Counted from the stretch's first letter, positions 28,401 through 35,233 are shown. The stretch: DNA of 64,000 nt from Panopea generosa (GCA_029582155.1 CM055903.1:42981769-43045768), one strand, 5' to 3'. Notes: a model not told the origin generated them from the letters alone. Numbers and translations are program-made.

Positions 28401-31400
28401 CGTGCATCGTGAACAACTGTAGCTATTACTTTATATTTGTGTATTGTGAATACTTTCAGCCATTACATTACAATTGTGTATTGTGAACAATTGAAGCCAT
28501 TTTATTCTAATTGTGGATTGTAAATACTTTTAGCCATTACATTACAATTATGTATTGTGAACAATTGTAGCCATTATATTATAAGTGTTAATTGTGAACA
28601 ATTGCAGCCATTACATTATAATTGTGCATTATGAACAAATACTGCAATTGCAATTGATTTGTGGATTGTGAACAGCTGTAGCTATTATAATTTTGCAATT
28701 ACAGGGAGAAAAGTTAAACCTGGTTGCTACTGTATTTGACTATACTGTCACGGTCGGAATAGAAAACTGTACAACGGTTGAATTGACCGATACGAAACTT
28801 GTTTGTATACCACCGACTGAACAACCACAGTCGGGAATACCAGGGGCAGAATACCCGGAAGTGAATGTGAGTACTTAGAATAAACCACCATTATATTTAC
28901 AATAAAATGTCATAAAACAAATATAGTTCATTAGATTGTTTTTGTCTAAAGTTGTATCATTGAATACAAGCAATGTTCAGTTTGTTCTAATTAATCAATT
29001 AGATAACACAACAATCAAAAAGAGCTACTTAGGCTTCAAATGTATTAAACGAGGGGTGTTCGAAATGTATTTTGTATTTATGATTCGCGCAAAATTCACG
29101 TAAAATTTTACATCGATATTCGTACGCATGTAAACCTCATTTCAATCTTACCCAATAACATATACATGTATCTGCTGAAACACCGGATTCCAGAGTTATA
29201 GTCCGTTCAATATAGGCAGTCGTTGACCATTGTTGTAAAAATGGTTGGGAAACTTTCGTACTAAACTCGGTTGTTCTCATAAATACATTTTTGATGAGAT
29301 CACACGGGTTTATGTGTTAACAAACGTTTCTTATGAGATAGTTCGTAGATAGTAAAAGAAATTTGGTTCAAGTGTAGAGTCTGTCGAAAATGCCTAATGA
29401 ATATGAGTAGAACCACCGTCGTGCCACAAGTAACTGATAAACTTTCTCACATATTTATTACTTAGACTGAGTGGGGCTCGAAACCAGGACCTCAGTGGTG
29501 AGAGATAAATGATCATTAAATGACAGAGCCTTAGATGGACCCTTTATTCACGATTCAAAATGGAGATTAAGCTAAAGATAGACGTAAACCGCTATTTAAT
29601 GGAGCTTGATATGCCTTAGATGAGCATGACATGATTATACGGGACCTTTTGATGCCAATCAAATTAATTAACAATATCAACAATTCAGTAAATTCATCAC
29701 TTTGCCAGCGTTTCAGAGCGTGAGATATGTTTCAATATTCTAACTCATTCAAATAATTTGAGTTACATTTTGTTTCCGTGTTACTCAATCAAATTTCACG
29801 GAACAGTTTCCTAAAAGCTACTTACAGAAGTTAATGGGCATTTTAGGACGTTTTATTTGTTTTTTACTCATCCTCTAAGCATATTATAATATCTTATTGA
29901 ATGCTGCCAAATGCGACAAATGTATTTTATGGAGAAGGTAATGTTGAAATTTCAGTAAGTTAACCGATTACTATAAACAGCGTAAAAGACAGAAACGGAC
30001 ATGTGTTCTGTAAAATATTTTTTTGATAAAATCACACGGGTTTATGAATTGACAAAAGTGTCTTATGTGACAGCTCGTAAATGGAAAATTCTTGTGTTTG
30101 TTTGTTGCAAATGCAGCAGACTCTGTTCGGCCGAAGACAGCAACATGTAAAATCGTATCTAAAATTAGAGAAAGTGTTCGAAATGATGCACGTGATGAGT
30201 GATATAGCACTTGCAGGTGTTTCACTATCTTCAGTTCATTTCGTTCTGAGACAAATCATGAAATTTAGGAAACTTTCTGCTAGGTAGGTGCCCTACTTGC
30301 ACGTTTTGAGAAACTGCTTAAACTGTTCCCTGAATATAACCAAAGGCAATTTGCAAACTTTGTCAATAGTGACGAAACCCTGGGTAAGCTATTTCGAAAC
30401 AGGGCGAAAGGTTGGAAACAAAATATGGACCACCAAACATGGTAGAAGGCCAGTTATTTCCAAACGGTCCTTGAGTGTAAAGAAGATTCTTCATACAACT
30501 TTCTTCCCTGTTGAAGGTTTAGCAATACAGGTACCGGTTAACAAGGATAAGCGTGTGACTGGAATGTACTATCGTGATGTGGAAACTACAAAAACTGCAA
30601 ACAGGATACGAAAAATGTCGCCCAGCCGCTGGATTCCAACATATTCGCCTCTTGCATAAGAATGCGCTAGCGCACACCTTTCTCCTTGTAACGGATTGTT
30701 TGAAGTCTGAGAAGGTTACAGTGCTACCACAGAACCCGTTATTCCTAGACACCTTACCCCATGTGACTTCTTTCTCTTTCCCAAAATGAAAACTTCCTCT
30801 CTGGCCATATACATGTTTGTGGGTCACGGCAGGCCTTTGGTTCTGCCGTAAACCAGTGCCTTGGTAGTTTACCCCAATTAGCCAACCTTGACGCTTTCAG
30901 GATTTTGATTCACAGAGTAAAATTATGTATTTCTATCAGGGGAGAGTACTTTGAGGGTATGAAATGAAAACATTAGTGATTAAGTCAAATATTAATGGTT
31001 AGAGGTCAAATACACAATATATTTTGAACACCCCTCGTATAACATTTAAATTAATATATAATCGACCAATAGGCATAAGAATGATAGATAAAAACACACA
31101 TCAGTATCAAATCTTGAATTTAATTAATTTTCATGTTTGATTTGACCTTCTTGTATTACAAACAAGTAAATACATGAGCGTCTTCATTTTCAATCTATTT
31201 ATCACGTTAACACAAAACAAAATCAACAATTAGTATTGACAGGTCAAGAATTTGTTACTGTAACAATGAAAAATATTCACGAAAGAAAAAGGCGATTATT
31301 ATTCTACTGAAAACATGAACATAACAAAAGGAAGTATAGTCCTTATTTGTTCACCTAATGCAGAAGAAACTATTCTGAATATTTTAGGTGGTTTATTGTC

Positions 31401-34400
31401 ATTTTAAACATATGGCATGTTATATATGGTATATCCAGTTTTATTGGTTAAGGAAGACTTTAACATGTTATTTCCTCGTTACTCAATTCTACTTAACGGA
31501 AAGGTTTCCTAAAAGCTATTTACAAAAAAAGTAATGGATATATACAATCTCAGGACGGTTTATTGTCAAATTGATGTTTTATTATCAAAATGAAATTATC
31601 CATTTTTTGAAATGGGGAATGGAATTTTTAAGGAAAGGATCGAGTAAATCAATATTTCTTTATTTTAATATTTTCTTCTATTATGATTTGATTAAAAAAG
31701 GCCATTAAATAAAATACATGCGTATTGTCAGAAAATTCCATGGTCAAATGAATATTTTATTACCAAAATGATATTATCTACAGAAAATACTGGATAAGTT
31801 TTACGAAAAGAAGCTGTTAAGACTATATTTCTTTATTTTGATATCTTTTTATTTTGGTTTTATTGAAAAGAACATTAAAATAATATTATTTTATAAACAG
31901 AACTTTGATGAGTCAACTAATGTTAAAATTGAAATACCATCTTGTTCAAGGTTACCGTGGGCAACATTCACAATACTATTGGGTTTCTGAGGTACAAGAA
32001 GGTTAAGGATGCGGTAACGAACATGACCATTATCATCGTCGTTGTCGTTAGTATCTTGGTTATTTTAGTAGCACTGGGTAAGTTCTGTTTTTAAATTTCG
32101 ATGGCACAAATATTTTGATATATATATTCTATTTAATAATGCAAAGTCGTTCAACAGTTCTACTAAACCAATAGCCACATTAATTCCACTGAAGACTCGC
32201 TGATTCATACATATTTACATTACCTTATTTCTTAACATCTTTCAATTCTTGCAATAAGTATAATCTTTAACAAGCCTACCAAAGAAATGTGCCGTATTTT
32301 TTTCACACCATTTAGATCACTTCTTAATATAGACCACGAACACGTACATAGCAGGAAGAAGTTTTAAGAAATATCTACCAGCCAAAATATATATGACGTA
32401 TACCAACTAAGTAAATAATATTACTGTGTTATGTCTTACTTATGCATCGTACATGTAATATTTAAAAGGATCCTTTGTACATTACCTAGTATTTTTGAAA
32501 TGTTCATATTTTTGTTATAACGTGCTTTATTTCGTACTTTTTACATGTATGTGTATCTATTGTAATTTCACAGCAAGGGATTATGCACAGTATTACTTTA
32601 ATAACATACAATAAATCATGGTATTCACAAGTTTGCTCTTGATAGTAATAACTGCCTGAACGATTATTTTTAACAAATACAAAATAATAATATTGTCCAT
32701 ATATTTTCCAATCCAAGCATCAAAACATTTCCTTTTGTGAAACATTTAATTTAAAGGTGTGAGTTTTGACGTCATTCCAGTTGATAAAATAATTTTAAAT
32801 CATTATATTTTTGAAACAGGGAGAGACAATAAATTTAATAAAATTAAAAAATGTTTTAAGTAGTCAAAGTATTTCATTTTCAACTCTTTCATATCACCGG
32901 TAACTCGTTACATATTCATGTTTAATACATTATGTACCTTTCTAGGAATTGCGACAGGGTGTTACCTGTACAGAAAGTTTGGGAGAAAGGTAAAGGAACT
33001 GGAAAGTATTTCAGCTGCAAAAGATTTGAAACTATCTTCGATAGAGGGCAGGTTAGACTTCTATATATAAAATGTTTATATTCATGTCATTATGCATAAC
33101 ACATCTACTCAATTATCAACATATGTATTTTAAATCCCTCATGGAAAAGGAATAAGTTTTAGATATGGGTAATCATAAATGCTTGTGCTTCATTTGCTCT
33201 ATAAAATGGCTACTGATCACTATTATATATCCCTTCCAATGCACAGGGTTGAGATTCCTTAGCTTCTGATGACGTGCATTGCAATTACCTCACACATGGA
33301 TGCGCCGTTTTCTTGTGCACATGCGGTATGGACGTCGCAATACCATGGCAAAATATGAAAGTCCCAACTCCTTATGAATTGTTAACGGATCTCAAAACAC
33401 TATGTATTCATTCAATCATTAATTATTTCATCCATTCATCCATCCATTCTGATATACACACGTGATGAACTATTCTAAAACAACCAACGACAACGCAATT
33501 TGTGAAGGACAGTGCCCTGTTCAGTTTGCGGACATTACTACATAGGGTGAAATAACTGGTTTATTATCATGGTACATCTGTATATACTACTTGTTGAAAG
33601 TAAAGGATCTAAATAAATTTGAGAGTGTTCTATTTGACAGAAGCGTAAATAAAGCAACAACACCCAAATAATACAACCAACACATCAGCACAGATAAAAA
33701 AACATGCATAGAATTACATGTAGTATAATGACAATAAACCATTTACAGAAAAGTGACAATAAGGAATGCCGCTTTTACGAACACTCAGCGTCGAAACTGG
33801 CACTGGGGAGCATGAGCTCGTTTATGAGTCATTGCAACTGCACTCTTGTCCCGTGGTAATAAAACAAAAATGGACGTTATAAATAATAACAACAGAATCG
33901 TCAGACTTTCCACTAACGTGTTAATGGAGTAAATTACAATATTTCTATGCTCAGATAAGTATAAAGGAAACCAGTGTTAAATACATGTAAACATAGTCGA
34001 TAATATTGCAGAAGCCGGATCAGCTGGAGAATGTTAGATTATATAACGGAGTCTGTCGTGATCGTCTTGGCTGTTTCCGTGTACTATTTCTGCTTCCTGG
34101 GAATCATGAATCTTATTTAGGGGTTCTCTAAACAAATAAAATACTGCTTAAGTCGGTGTTATGGGGTGAGAGAGATGTCAGTAAAACCAAGTCTGCTATT
34201 GTACTTTTCTTGGTGTGTTCCATGCTTCCCAGAGATCCTTTTATTAGAAACGGCTTTAGAAGAAACCCGCTTTCCGTTTGGTGGCTAACTGTAAAAGCGA
34301 AACCACATTTTATATTAATTGAATGTTGTATTTACAAATTAGTGAAACAATTCGCTCTCACGTGACGAGTAGTACCTGTGCTTGTTTATGAACACATTAT

Positions 34401-34961
34401 TATTCGCACGTGATAAATTATTTGAGAAACAAATTGTTTCTAAACCTATTTATGTTTATATATGTTGTCTCCATAATATATGTATGTAAAACACCTGGAA
34501 AAGTTTAACAAGGAATAAGTAAATAATTCTAAAGATATTAATTGATTGTATTGTTTTGCTATATCTACAGGTTGCAAGAATCGGAGGCACGTAACAAAGA
34601 GTCTGTTACCAAGTCCACAAATGTGGATGATCCGTATGCGTATATAGATGATCCCTACCGCGAGATTGACACCGATAAAACTGCGAATACATATCAAGAT
34701 CTTGATGCTACAACTAGAACCGTTGCCTACATTGAAGCTGTATCAAGGGACTCTGGTTACATACACCCACAATCTACATCTAGAAGCTCAGACCAAGGGC
34801 AAACAGATAACGAACATGGAAATGACGGCTACATACATCCTCAGTCGGAGCAGAAGAATTTTGACAATGAGCATCCACAAGCTACATTTAAAAGTTCGGA
34901 CCAAGGGCAACCAAATGACGAATCTGGAAAAGACGGTTATATACATCCTCAGTCGGAGTAG
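1288..34961 (+). CDS. Plexin-like receptor lacking RasGAP, 5' partial, 17 exons
   Basis: Joined exons: 1288-1432, 3731-3821, 6150-6261, 6841-6936, 7813-7914, 10327-10435, 14126-14292, 14886-15061, 15538-15658, 17219-17397, 18892-19065, 20799-20886, 22499-22735, 28705-28866, 31951-32077, 32946-33051, 34571-34961. They total 2583 bases in one frame, giving 860 residues plus TAG. Order: IPT1 end (1-78), PSI2 (78-116), IPT2 (117-218), PSI3 (220-274), IPT3 (275-373), IPT4 (374-487), IPT5 (488-590), IPT6 (591-670), TM helix (about 679-704), tail (705-860). This is the plexin ectodomain order; the Sema domain and PSI1 must lie left of the window. Plexins are semaphorin receptors whose intracellular RasGAP domain signals to small GTPases. 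That domain is absent and the tail is short and tyrosine-rich, so signalling, if any, should go through tyrosine phosphorylation (inference). MET/RON share the ectodomain type but have a kinase, also absent here. Confidence 0.85.
2351..3450. repeat. 126-bp minisatellite, about 8.5 units
   Basis: The phrase CTGTTGCTTTCCCGATAATC recurs at 2470, 2596, 2722, 2848, 2974, 3100, 3226 and 3352: exactly 126 bases apart, with only a few substitutions. The outermost units are more diverged. It lies in the intron between exons a and b. The near-identity points to recent unequal exchange. Confidence 0.95.
3731..3821 (+). CDS. Gene 1 exon b: end of IPT1
   Basis: Acceptor TCCTTTACAG and donor A|GTAAGT. The split codon with exon a gives serine, and the exon ends two bases into a lysine codon. 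It reads about 30 residues (ATLELWVNDVFL, then FYACGHYN), the beta-strand and cysteine leading into PSI2 as in plexins. Confidence 0.8.
3970..4046. repeat. Long hairpin, 31-bp arms
   Basis: The left arm 3970-4000 and right arm 4016-4046 are reverse complements with one mismatch, around a 15-base centre. A second, alternative small palindrome (GAGTCT/AGACTC) overlaps the centre. It could be a foldback transposon remnant. Confidence 0.9.
4838..5100. repeat. Cluster of GTGATATCAC palindromes
   Basis: The 10-base palindrome GTGATATCAC and close variants recur about every 25-40 bases, alternating with TATTCGAATA-like palindromes. One more copy lies at about 5373-5385. Dispersed relatives of the 126-bp repeat (blocks with a 'ctagtagttactga' phrase) flank it at 4480-4800 and 5490-6060. 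Confidence 0.8.
6150..6261 (+). CDS. Gene 1 exon c: PSI2 domain
   Basis: Acceptor CTGATACAG and donor CAG|GTAATA. The residues run CGEC, then C-QWC, then two further cysteines within about 25 residues: the compact PSI cysteine knot with the usual WC pair. It ends in phase 0. Two decayed partial copies of this exon lie just downstream (6333-6461 and about 6498-6550). Confidence 0.88.
6333..6550 (+). pseudogene. Decayed partial copies of the PSI2 exon
   Basis: 6333-6461 repeats the 3' part of exon c plus its donor and following intron, offset by 142 bases. The copy still has WCLQNTQC-like codons and an AG|GTAATA donor, but its length no longer fits the frame. A weaker third copy (TCCAGGCAATGTAGTTAGAG and a degraded donor) lies at about 6498-6550. 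Confidence 0.8.
6841..6936 (+). CDS. Gene 1 exon d: start of IPT2
   Basis: Acceptor CTTTACAG and donor GTACGT; 32 codons, phase 0 at both ends. It encodes a CP motif soon after PSI2 and then a strand ending NLPV. A donor three bases upstream (CCA|GTTGTA) would keep frame but drop one valine; GTACGT is the better donor. Confidence 0.8.
7813..7914 (+). CDS. Gene 1 exon e: middle of IPT2
   Basis: Acceptor TTTTATACAG and donor ACAG|GTAACA; 34 codons, phase 0 at both ends. It begins DVLDFFLTIPAI, continuing the strand from exon d, and ends TSVTFSIQ. It has no cysteine where plexins usually have a 'FKC' motif, so this IPT has lost one conserved position. Confidence 0.78.
8220..8440 (+). mobile_element. 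tRNA-derived SINE
   Basis: A tRNA-like head with a good RNA polymerase III B box (GGTTCGATCCC at 8301) is followed by a body ending TCGAGCTAAAA. The layout and tail resemble SINEs common in bivalves (recognition from memory, not alignment). It lies in the intron between exons e and f. Confidence 0.6.
9060..9460 (+). repeat. Dispersed unclassified repeat, copy 1
   Basis: It shares ordered blocks (ATTGTCATGTTTGAATTG-like, TGTATTTTAGAAGTGCAGA-like, TATGAATGACAAGC, TTTACTATAGAATA) with 44900-45295 in the same orientation and with 55070-55380 reversed. No coding sequence or clear termini were seen. Confidence 0.7.
9910..10326. repeat. 49-bp minisatellite containing a splice acceptor
   Basis: TTCC of the TTCCAGATCACTA motif falls at 9929, 9978, 10027, 10076, 10125, 10174, 10223, 10272 and 10321, exactly 49 bases apart. 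The last is the real acceptor of exon f. Six upstream units keep TTCCAG and two have TTCCAT. Most decoys would be followed in frame by ATC ACT ACA ATT AAC CTG TAA. Confidence 0.95.
10327..10435 (+). CDS. Gene 1 exon f: end of IPT2
   Basis: Acceptor TTCCAG and donor G|GTATAG; starts in phase 0 and ends with one spare base. It encodes ITINERLKNYPVIIKYGF and then an acidic stretch. Its acceptor and first bases are the last unit of the upstream 49-bp minisatellite. Confidence 0.8.
11025..12648 (-). pseudogene. Decayed protein-coding region of unknown family
   Basis: Reading the minus strand from an ATG at 12648, one frame gives 53 codons to a TAG (12487-12489), continues past a second in-frame TAG, then shifts frame near 12325 into a ~70-codon open run ending at 12117. 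Coding-like runs resume at 11395-11607 and 11025-11366, the latter 113 residues with tryptophan, proline and aromatic clusters near its end. I do not recognise the family. It sits antisense within the intron between exons f and g, so it is probably an inserted, dead element or retrocopy (inference). An alternative is chance open frames in the 11.0-11.6 kb part. Confidence 0.5.
12649..14125. other. Intron remainder, nothing recognised
   Basis: AT-rich intronic sequence before the PSI3 exon. No repeat structure or coding frame was supported. Confidence 0.5.
14126..14292 (+). CDS. Gene 1 exon g: PSI3 domain
   Basis: Acceptor ATTACAG and donor AAG|GTTTGT. The exon encodes VTVYTC, DCSRC, a C-NWC pair and three further cysteines (eight in all), then CPAPVV leading into the next IPT. 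This is the classic plexin third PSI, usually 'lYkC...dCs.C.....CgWC'. Phase 0 at the end. Confidence 0.9.
14650..14800 (+). pseudogene. Two decayed copies of the IPT3 exon 5' edge
   Basis: TATATTGCAGA at about 14662-14672 and again at 14728-14738 is followed by bases resembling the start of exon h, including TATACACGTG. The second copy keeps ACACGTGTTACTTTTCCGG against ACACGTGTTACTATTTCTGG in the exon. The true acceptor is at 14885. Confidence 0.75.
14886..15061 (+). CDS. Gene 1 exon h: first part of IPT3
   Basis: Acceptor TATTCCAG and donor GA|GTGAGT; starts in phase 0 and ends with two spare bases. It opens IVPRDGPIQGHTRVTISG, the 'P..GP..G.T..ti.G..L' strand that marks IPT domains, and contains one ACDV cysteine. 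Two decayed copies of its 5' edge lie upstream (14650-14800). Confidence 0.88.
15538..15658 (+). CDS. Gene 1 exon i: end of IPT3
   Basis: Acceptor ATTTTAG and donor CAG|GTAAAT. Its first base completes a glutamate codon from exon h. It reads IHCTSGAQRT and ends IITFTYQ, the second half of an IPT with its single conserved cysteine. Phase 0 at the end. Confidence 0.85.
16200..16600. repeat. Dispersed repeat with internal near-duplication
   Basis: Two related ~190-base blocks ('cagact(c)aaa(g)tgttgtca...gtcttacgcg...') run in tandem and end in GGACGGACGG and a poly-C tract (16587-16597). It resembles a repeat seen widely in bivalve genomes, from memory only. Confidence 0.55.
17219..17397 (+). 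CDS. Gene 1 exon j: first part of IPT4
   Basis: Acceptor TTCTTACAG, phase 0. It opens IMTITDIRPNKGPIAGGTRV, a textbook IPT start (P..GP..GGT). The donor is GG|GTCAAT, a weak match chosen because only it keeps the frame into exon k. GTT|GTAACA seven bases upstream would break the frame. Confidence 0.82.
17696..18588. mobile_element. Non-autonomous Tc1/mariner-type (pogo-like) transposon
   Basis: Perfect terminal inverted repeats start CAGTCGAAACTCGTTATCTC at 17696 and end with its reverse complement at 18588. Both ends are flanked by TA (17694-17695 and 18589-18590), giving an 893-base element. The CAG..CTG ends and TA target site fit pogo/Tigger-like elements. No transposase frame is present. 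A second inverted pair (GGGCTGCGTT at about 17804, AACGCAGCCC at about 18044) suggests a smaller element nested inside. Confidence 0.85.
18892..19065 (+). CDS. Gene 1 exon k: end of IPT4
   Basis: Acceptor TGTTTTCAG and donor AG|GTGAGA. One base completes a glycine codon, then the exon reads SYFTVQVVVPSG and a hydrophobic strand before a proline-rich linker toward IPT5. There are no cysteines, unusual for this half of a plexin IPT. Confidence 0.8.
19066..20798. other. Intron of gene 1 with weak dispersed repeats
   Basis: No exon was seen. 20213-20700 begins AACAAGAGTCCCAATAGGGC, a start like the one at 52420 and similar to a repeat recalled from bivalve genomes. 19140-19560 repeats 'attggc..cggact' phrases. 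Neither has clear ends. Confidence 0.4.
20799..20886 (+). CDS. Gene 1 exon l: first part of IPT5
   Basis: Acceptor TTTTTTACAG and donor AGT|GTAAGT. The split codon gives serine, then GGTFITLRGRRLDNAN, the conserved 'SGGt.itl.G..L' opening of the fifth plexin IPT. Phase 0 at the end. Confidence 0.87.
21000..21190. repeat. Foldback (MITE-like) element
   Basis: GTTGTACTGGTGGAGGAAGA near 21001 is mirrored by TCTTCCACCAATACAA near 21168. The ~180-base interval is non-coding. It may be the terminal part of the adjacent Tc1-like element. Confidence 0.55.
21220..21665 (+). pseudogene. Tc1-like transposase, C-terminal remnant
   Basis: Broken frames read NGGHFDIQHDNASALTGRL (the Tc1 'FQQDNARPHTA' region holding the second catalytic D), then LVQEWNNITEQCIENIVLSM, the conserved C-terminal helix, then a cysteine-bearing end. 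Frameshifts separate the pieces and the third acidic residue region is lost. It is a dead element in the intron between exons l and m. Confidence 0.75.
22395..22473. repeat. (TA)n microsatellite, 79 bases
   Basis: Uninterrupted TA dinucleotides end 25 bases before the acceptor of exon m, so the tract occupies the branch-point and pyrimidine-tract neighbourhood. Confidence 0.97.
22499..22735 (+). CDS. Gene 1 exon m: rest of IPT5 and start of IPT6
   Basis: Acceptor ATTTGCAG and donor ACA|GTCAGT; 79 codons in phase 0. It carries CTIKSATEVVCPVP, then a C-x2-C pair, a strand ending IIYTSDP, and an acidic linker into the IPT6 opening KLIIT. The acceptor sits 25 bases past a long (TA)n tract. The frame stays open past the donor to 22801, but the donor keeps frame with exon n. 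Confidence 0.85.
23000..23085. repeat. Left fragment of the 37-bp satellite
   Basis: Two to three diverged 37-base units ('gaaaaattgcagccattacattataattgt') precede a ~1.6-kb unrelated stretch, after which the array resumes at about 24690. Confidence 0.8.
23086..24689. other. Probable insertion interrupting the 37-bp satellite
   Basis: Satellite units stop at about 23085 and restart at about 24690. The 1.6 kb between has no such units, no long open frame, and three diverged ~65-base repeats at 23690-23890 ('accatctaac agtttcatgg tagatttatc'). The edges show weak inverted similarity (TGTAGCAAAATG against CATTCTGTAACAAAAAAA read in reverse). No family was identified. Confidence 0.5.
24690..28700. 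repeat. 37-bp satellite array, roughly 108 units
   Basis: Units carry CAATTGTAGCCATTACATTA and TTGTGAAC. In the homogeneous core (about 25330-26030) spacing is exactly 37 bases, with alternating GCATTGTG/GTATTGTG variants suggesting a 74-base higher-order unit. Both flanks are more diverged. Many units have CAATTACAG or CAATTGCAG, matching the acceptor of exon n, which lies at the array's right edge. Confidence 0.95.
28705..28866 (+). CDS. Gene 1 exon n: body of IPT6
   Basis: Acceptor CAATTACAG and donor AAT|GTGAGT; 54 codons, phase 0. It reads GEKLNLVATVFDYTVTVG, then a C..L..C pair and a proline-rich loop, matching the last plexin IPT ('G.nLn...y.V.vG...C....L.C..P'). It directly abuts a ~4-kb 37-bp satellite whose units resemble this acceptor. 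Confidence 0.87.
29048..31039. mobile_element. Inactive mariner transposon
   Basis: Inverted ends share CGAGGGGTGTTC (29050 and, reversed, 31026-31037) and are flanked by TA dinucleotides. The 1992-base element holds a decayed transposase and lies in the intron between exons n and o. Confidence 0.85.
30050..30965 (+). pseudogene. Mariner transposase, frameshifted
   Basis: Pieces in several frames match mariner transposases: a helix-turn-helix-like stretch, a DET motif (30371), VSYFETGRKVGNKIW, HGRRPVISKRSLSVKKIL, a TVLP segment, CDFF (third aspartate, about 30758) and GRV-Y-EG near the end. The second catalytic aspartate of the usual HDN is lysine here (LHKNA at 30651), and there are several frameshifts, so the protein cannot be active. 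Confidence 0.85.
31040..31950. other. Intron remainder before TM exon
   Basis: Two diverged copies of a ~250-base unit (a phrase 'ttattgtcaaa..gatgttttattatcaaaatg' at about 31560 and 31740) are present. No coding content was seen. Confidence 0.45.
31951..32077 (+). CDS. Gene 1 exon o: membrane-proximal strand and TM helix
   Basis: Acceptor TTGTTCAAG (weak pyrimidine tract) and donor G|GTAAGT. It reads VTVGNIHNTIGFLRYKK, the conserved plexin strand before the membrane, then a hydrophobic run (TIIIVVVVSILVILVAL) that begins the transmembrane helix. A stronger-looking acceptor at 31900 would put this strand out of frame. Confidence 0.85.
32946..33051 (+). CDS. Gene 1 exon p: end of TM and juxtamembrane
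   Basis: Acceptor TTTCTAG and donor AG|GTTAGA. It completes the TM helix (GIATGCYLY), then gives a basic stop-transfer stretch RKFGRKVKELE and a short helical juxtamembrane segment. Typical plexins continue here into a coiled juxtamembrane helix and the GAP domain; this one does not. Confidence 0.82.
33052..34570. other. Last intron of gene 1
   Basis: No exon or element was recognised. A 69-codon open frame at 34156 has no splice signals or family motifs and is taken as chance. Confidence 0.45.
34571..34961 (+). CDS. Gene 1 last exon: tyrosine-rich cytoplasmic tail
   Basis: Acceptor TATCTACAG; one base completes an arginine codon, then 129 codons and TAG at 34959-34961. The tail is hydrophilic and acidic. 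It contains YAYIDDPY, then YREI and YQDL separated by eight residues (34656-34703), which fits the ITAM rule YxxL/I-x(6-8)-YxxL/I. A YIEA follows, then three YIHPQS motifs (tyrosines at 34758, 34830, 34938) inside repeats of 72 and 108 bases. YxxP sites are favoured by Crk-type SH2 domains (family knowledge). No kinase or GAP motif is present. The repeat frame continues past the stop in decayed form. Confidence 0.8.
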
Positions 34962-35183
34962 AAGAATTTAGACAATGAGCATCCACAAGCTACATCTAGA
35001 AGCTAAGACCAAGGGCAACCAAATGACGAATCTGGAAAAGACGGTTACATACATCAACAGTCAGAGCAGAAAAATTTCGACTATGAGTAGCCACAAGCTA
35101 GACCACCAACTTACCTGTAACTACAAGATGATTCGAGTGATTCGAGTTATGAAGATACAGAGGCAACCGAGCATAATACGTAA
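34962..35183 (+). pseudogene. Decayed continuation of the gene 1 tail
   Basis: After TAG 34959 the same frame keeps coding character: a further 108-base repeat with another GYIH tyrosine (35046), then an acidic end DDSSDSSYEDTEATEHNT before TAA 35181. It is broken by TAA 35004, TAG 35088 and TAA 35118. Compared with the intact repeat, the first stop corresponds to CAG and the second to TCA. The ancestral tail was therefore about 74 codons longer. It is now 3'UTR unless the stops are allelic or sequencing errors. Confidence 0.7.
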
Positions 35184-35191
35184 AGGAATAC

Positions 35192-35233
35192 AATAAATAC
35201 TTTAAATTCAATATGCAGAAGGTTATAAATAAA
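35192..35233 (+). terminator. Candidate poly(A) signals of gene 1
   Basis: Two AATAAA hexamers lie at 35192-35197 and 35228-35233, 231 and 267 bases after the stop codon. They are the first plausible cleavage signals after the last exon. Confidence 0.5.

Noticed and set aside
24690-28700. CRISPR-like array
   Set aside because: Units are contiguous 37-base tandem repeats without unique spacers, in an animal intron.
30081-30827. Host exons within the intron between exons n and o
   Set aside because: The open frames are pieces of the dead mariner transposase bounded by its inverted repeats.
31901-31950. Alternative acceptor after TAAACAG at 31900
   Set aside because: It adds 50 bases and puts the conserved VTVGN strand and TM helix out of frame; the acceptor at 31950 keeps both.
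34648-35196. Second overlapping frame in the last exon (107 and 73 codons)
   Set aside because: Out-of-frame reading of the 108-base repeat; the tyrosine-motif frame joins the upstream exons and this one does not.
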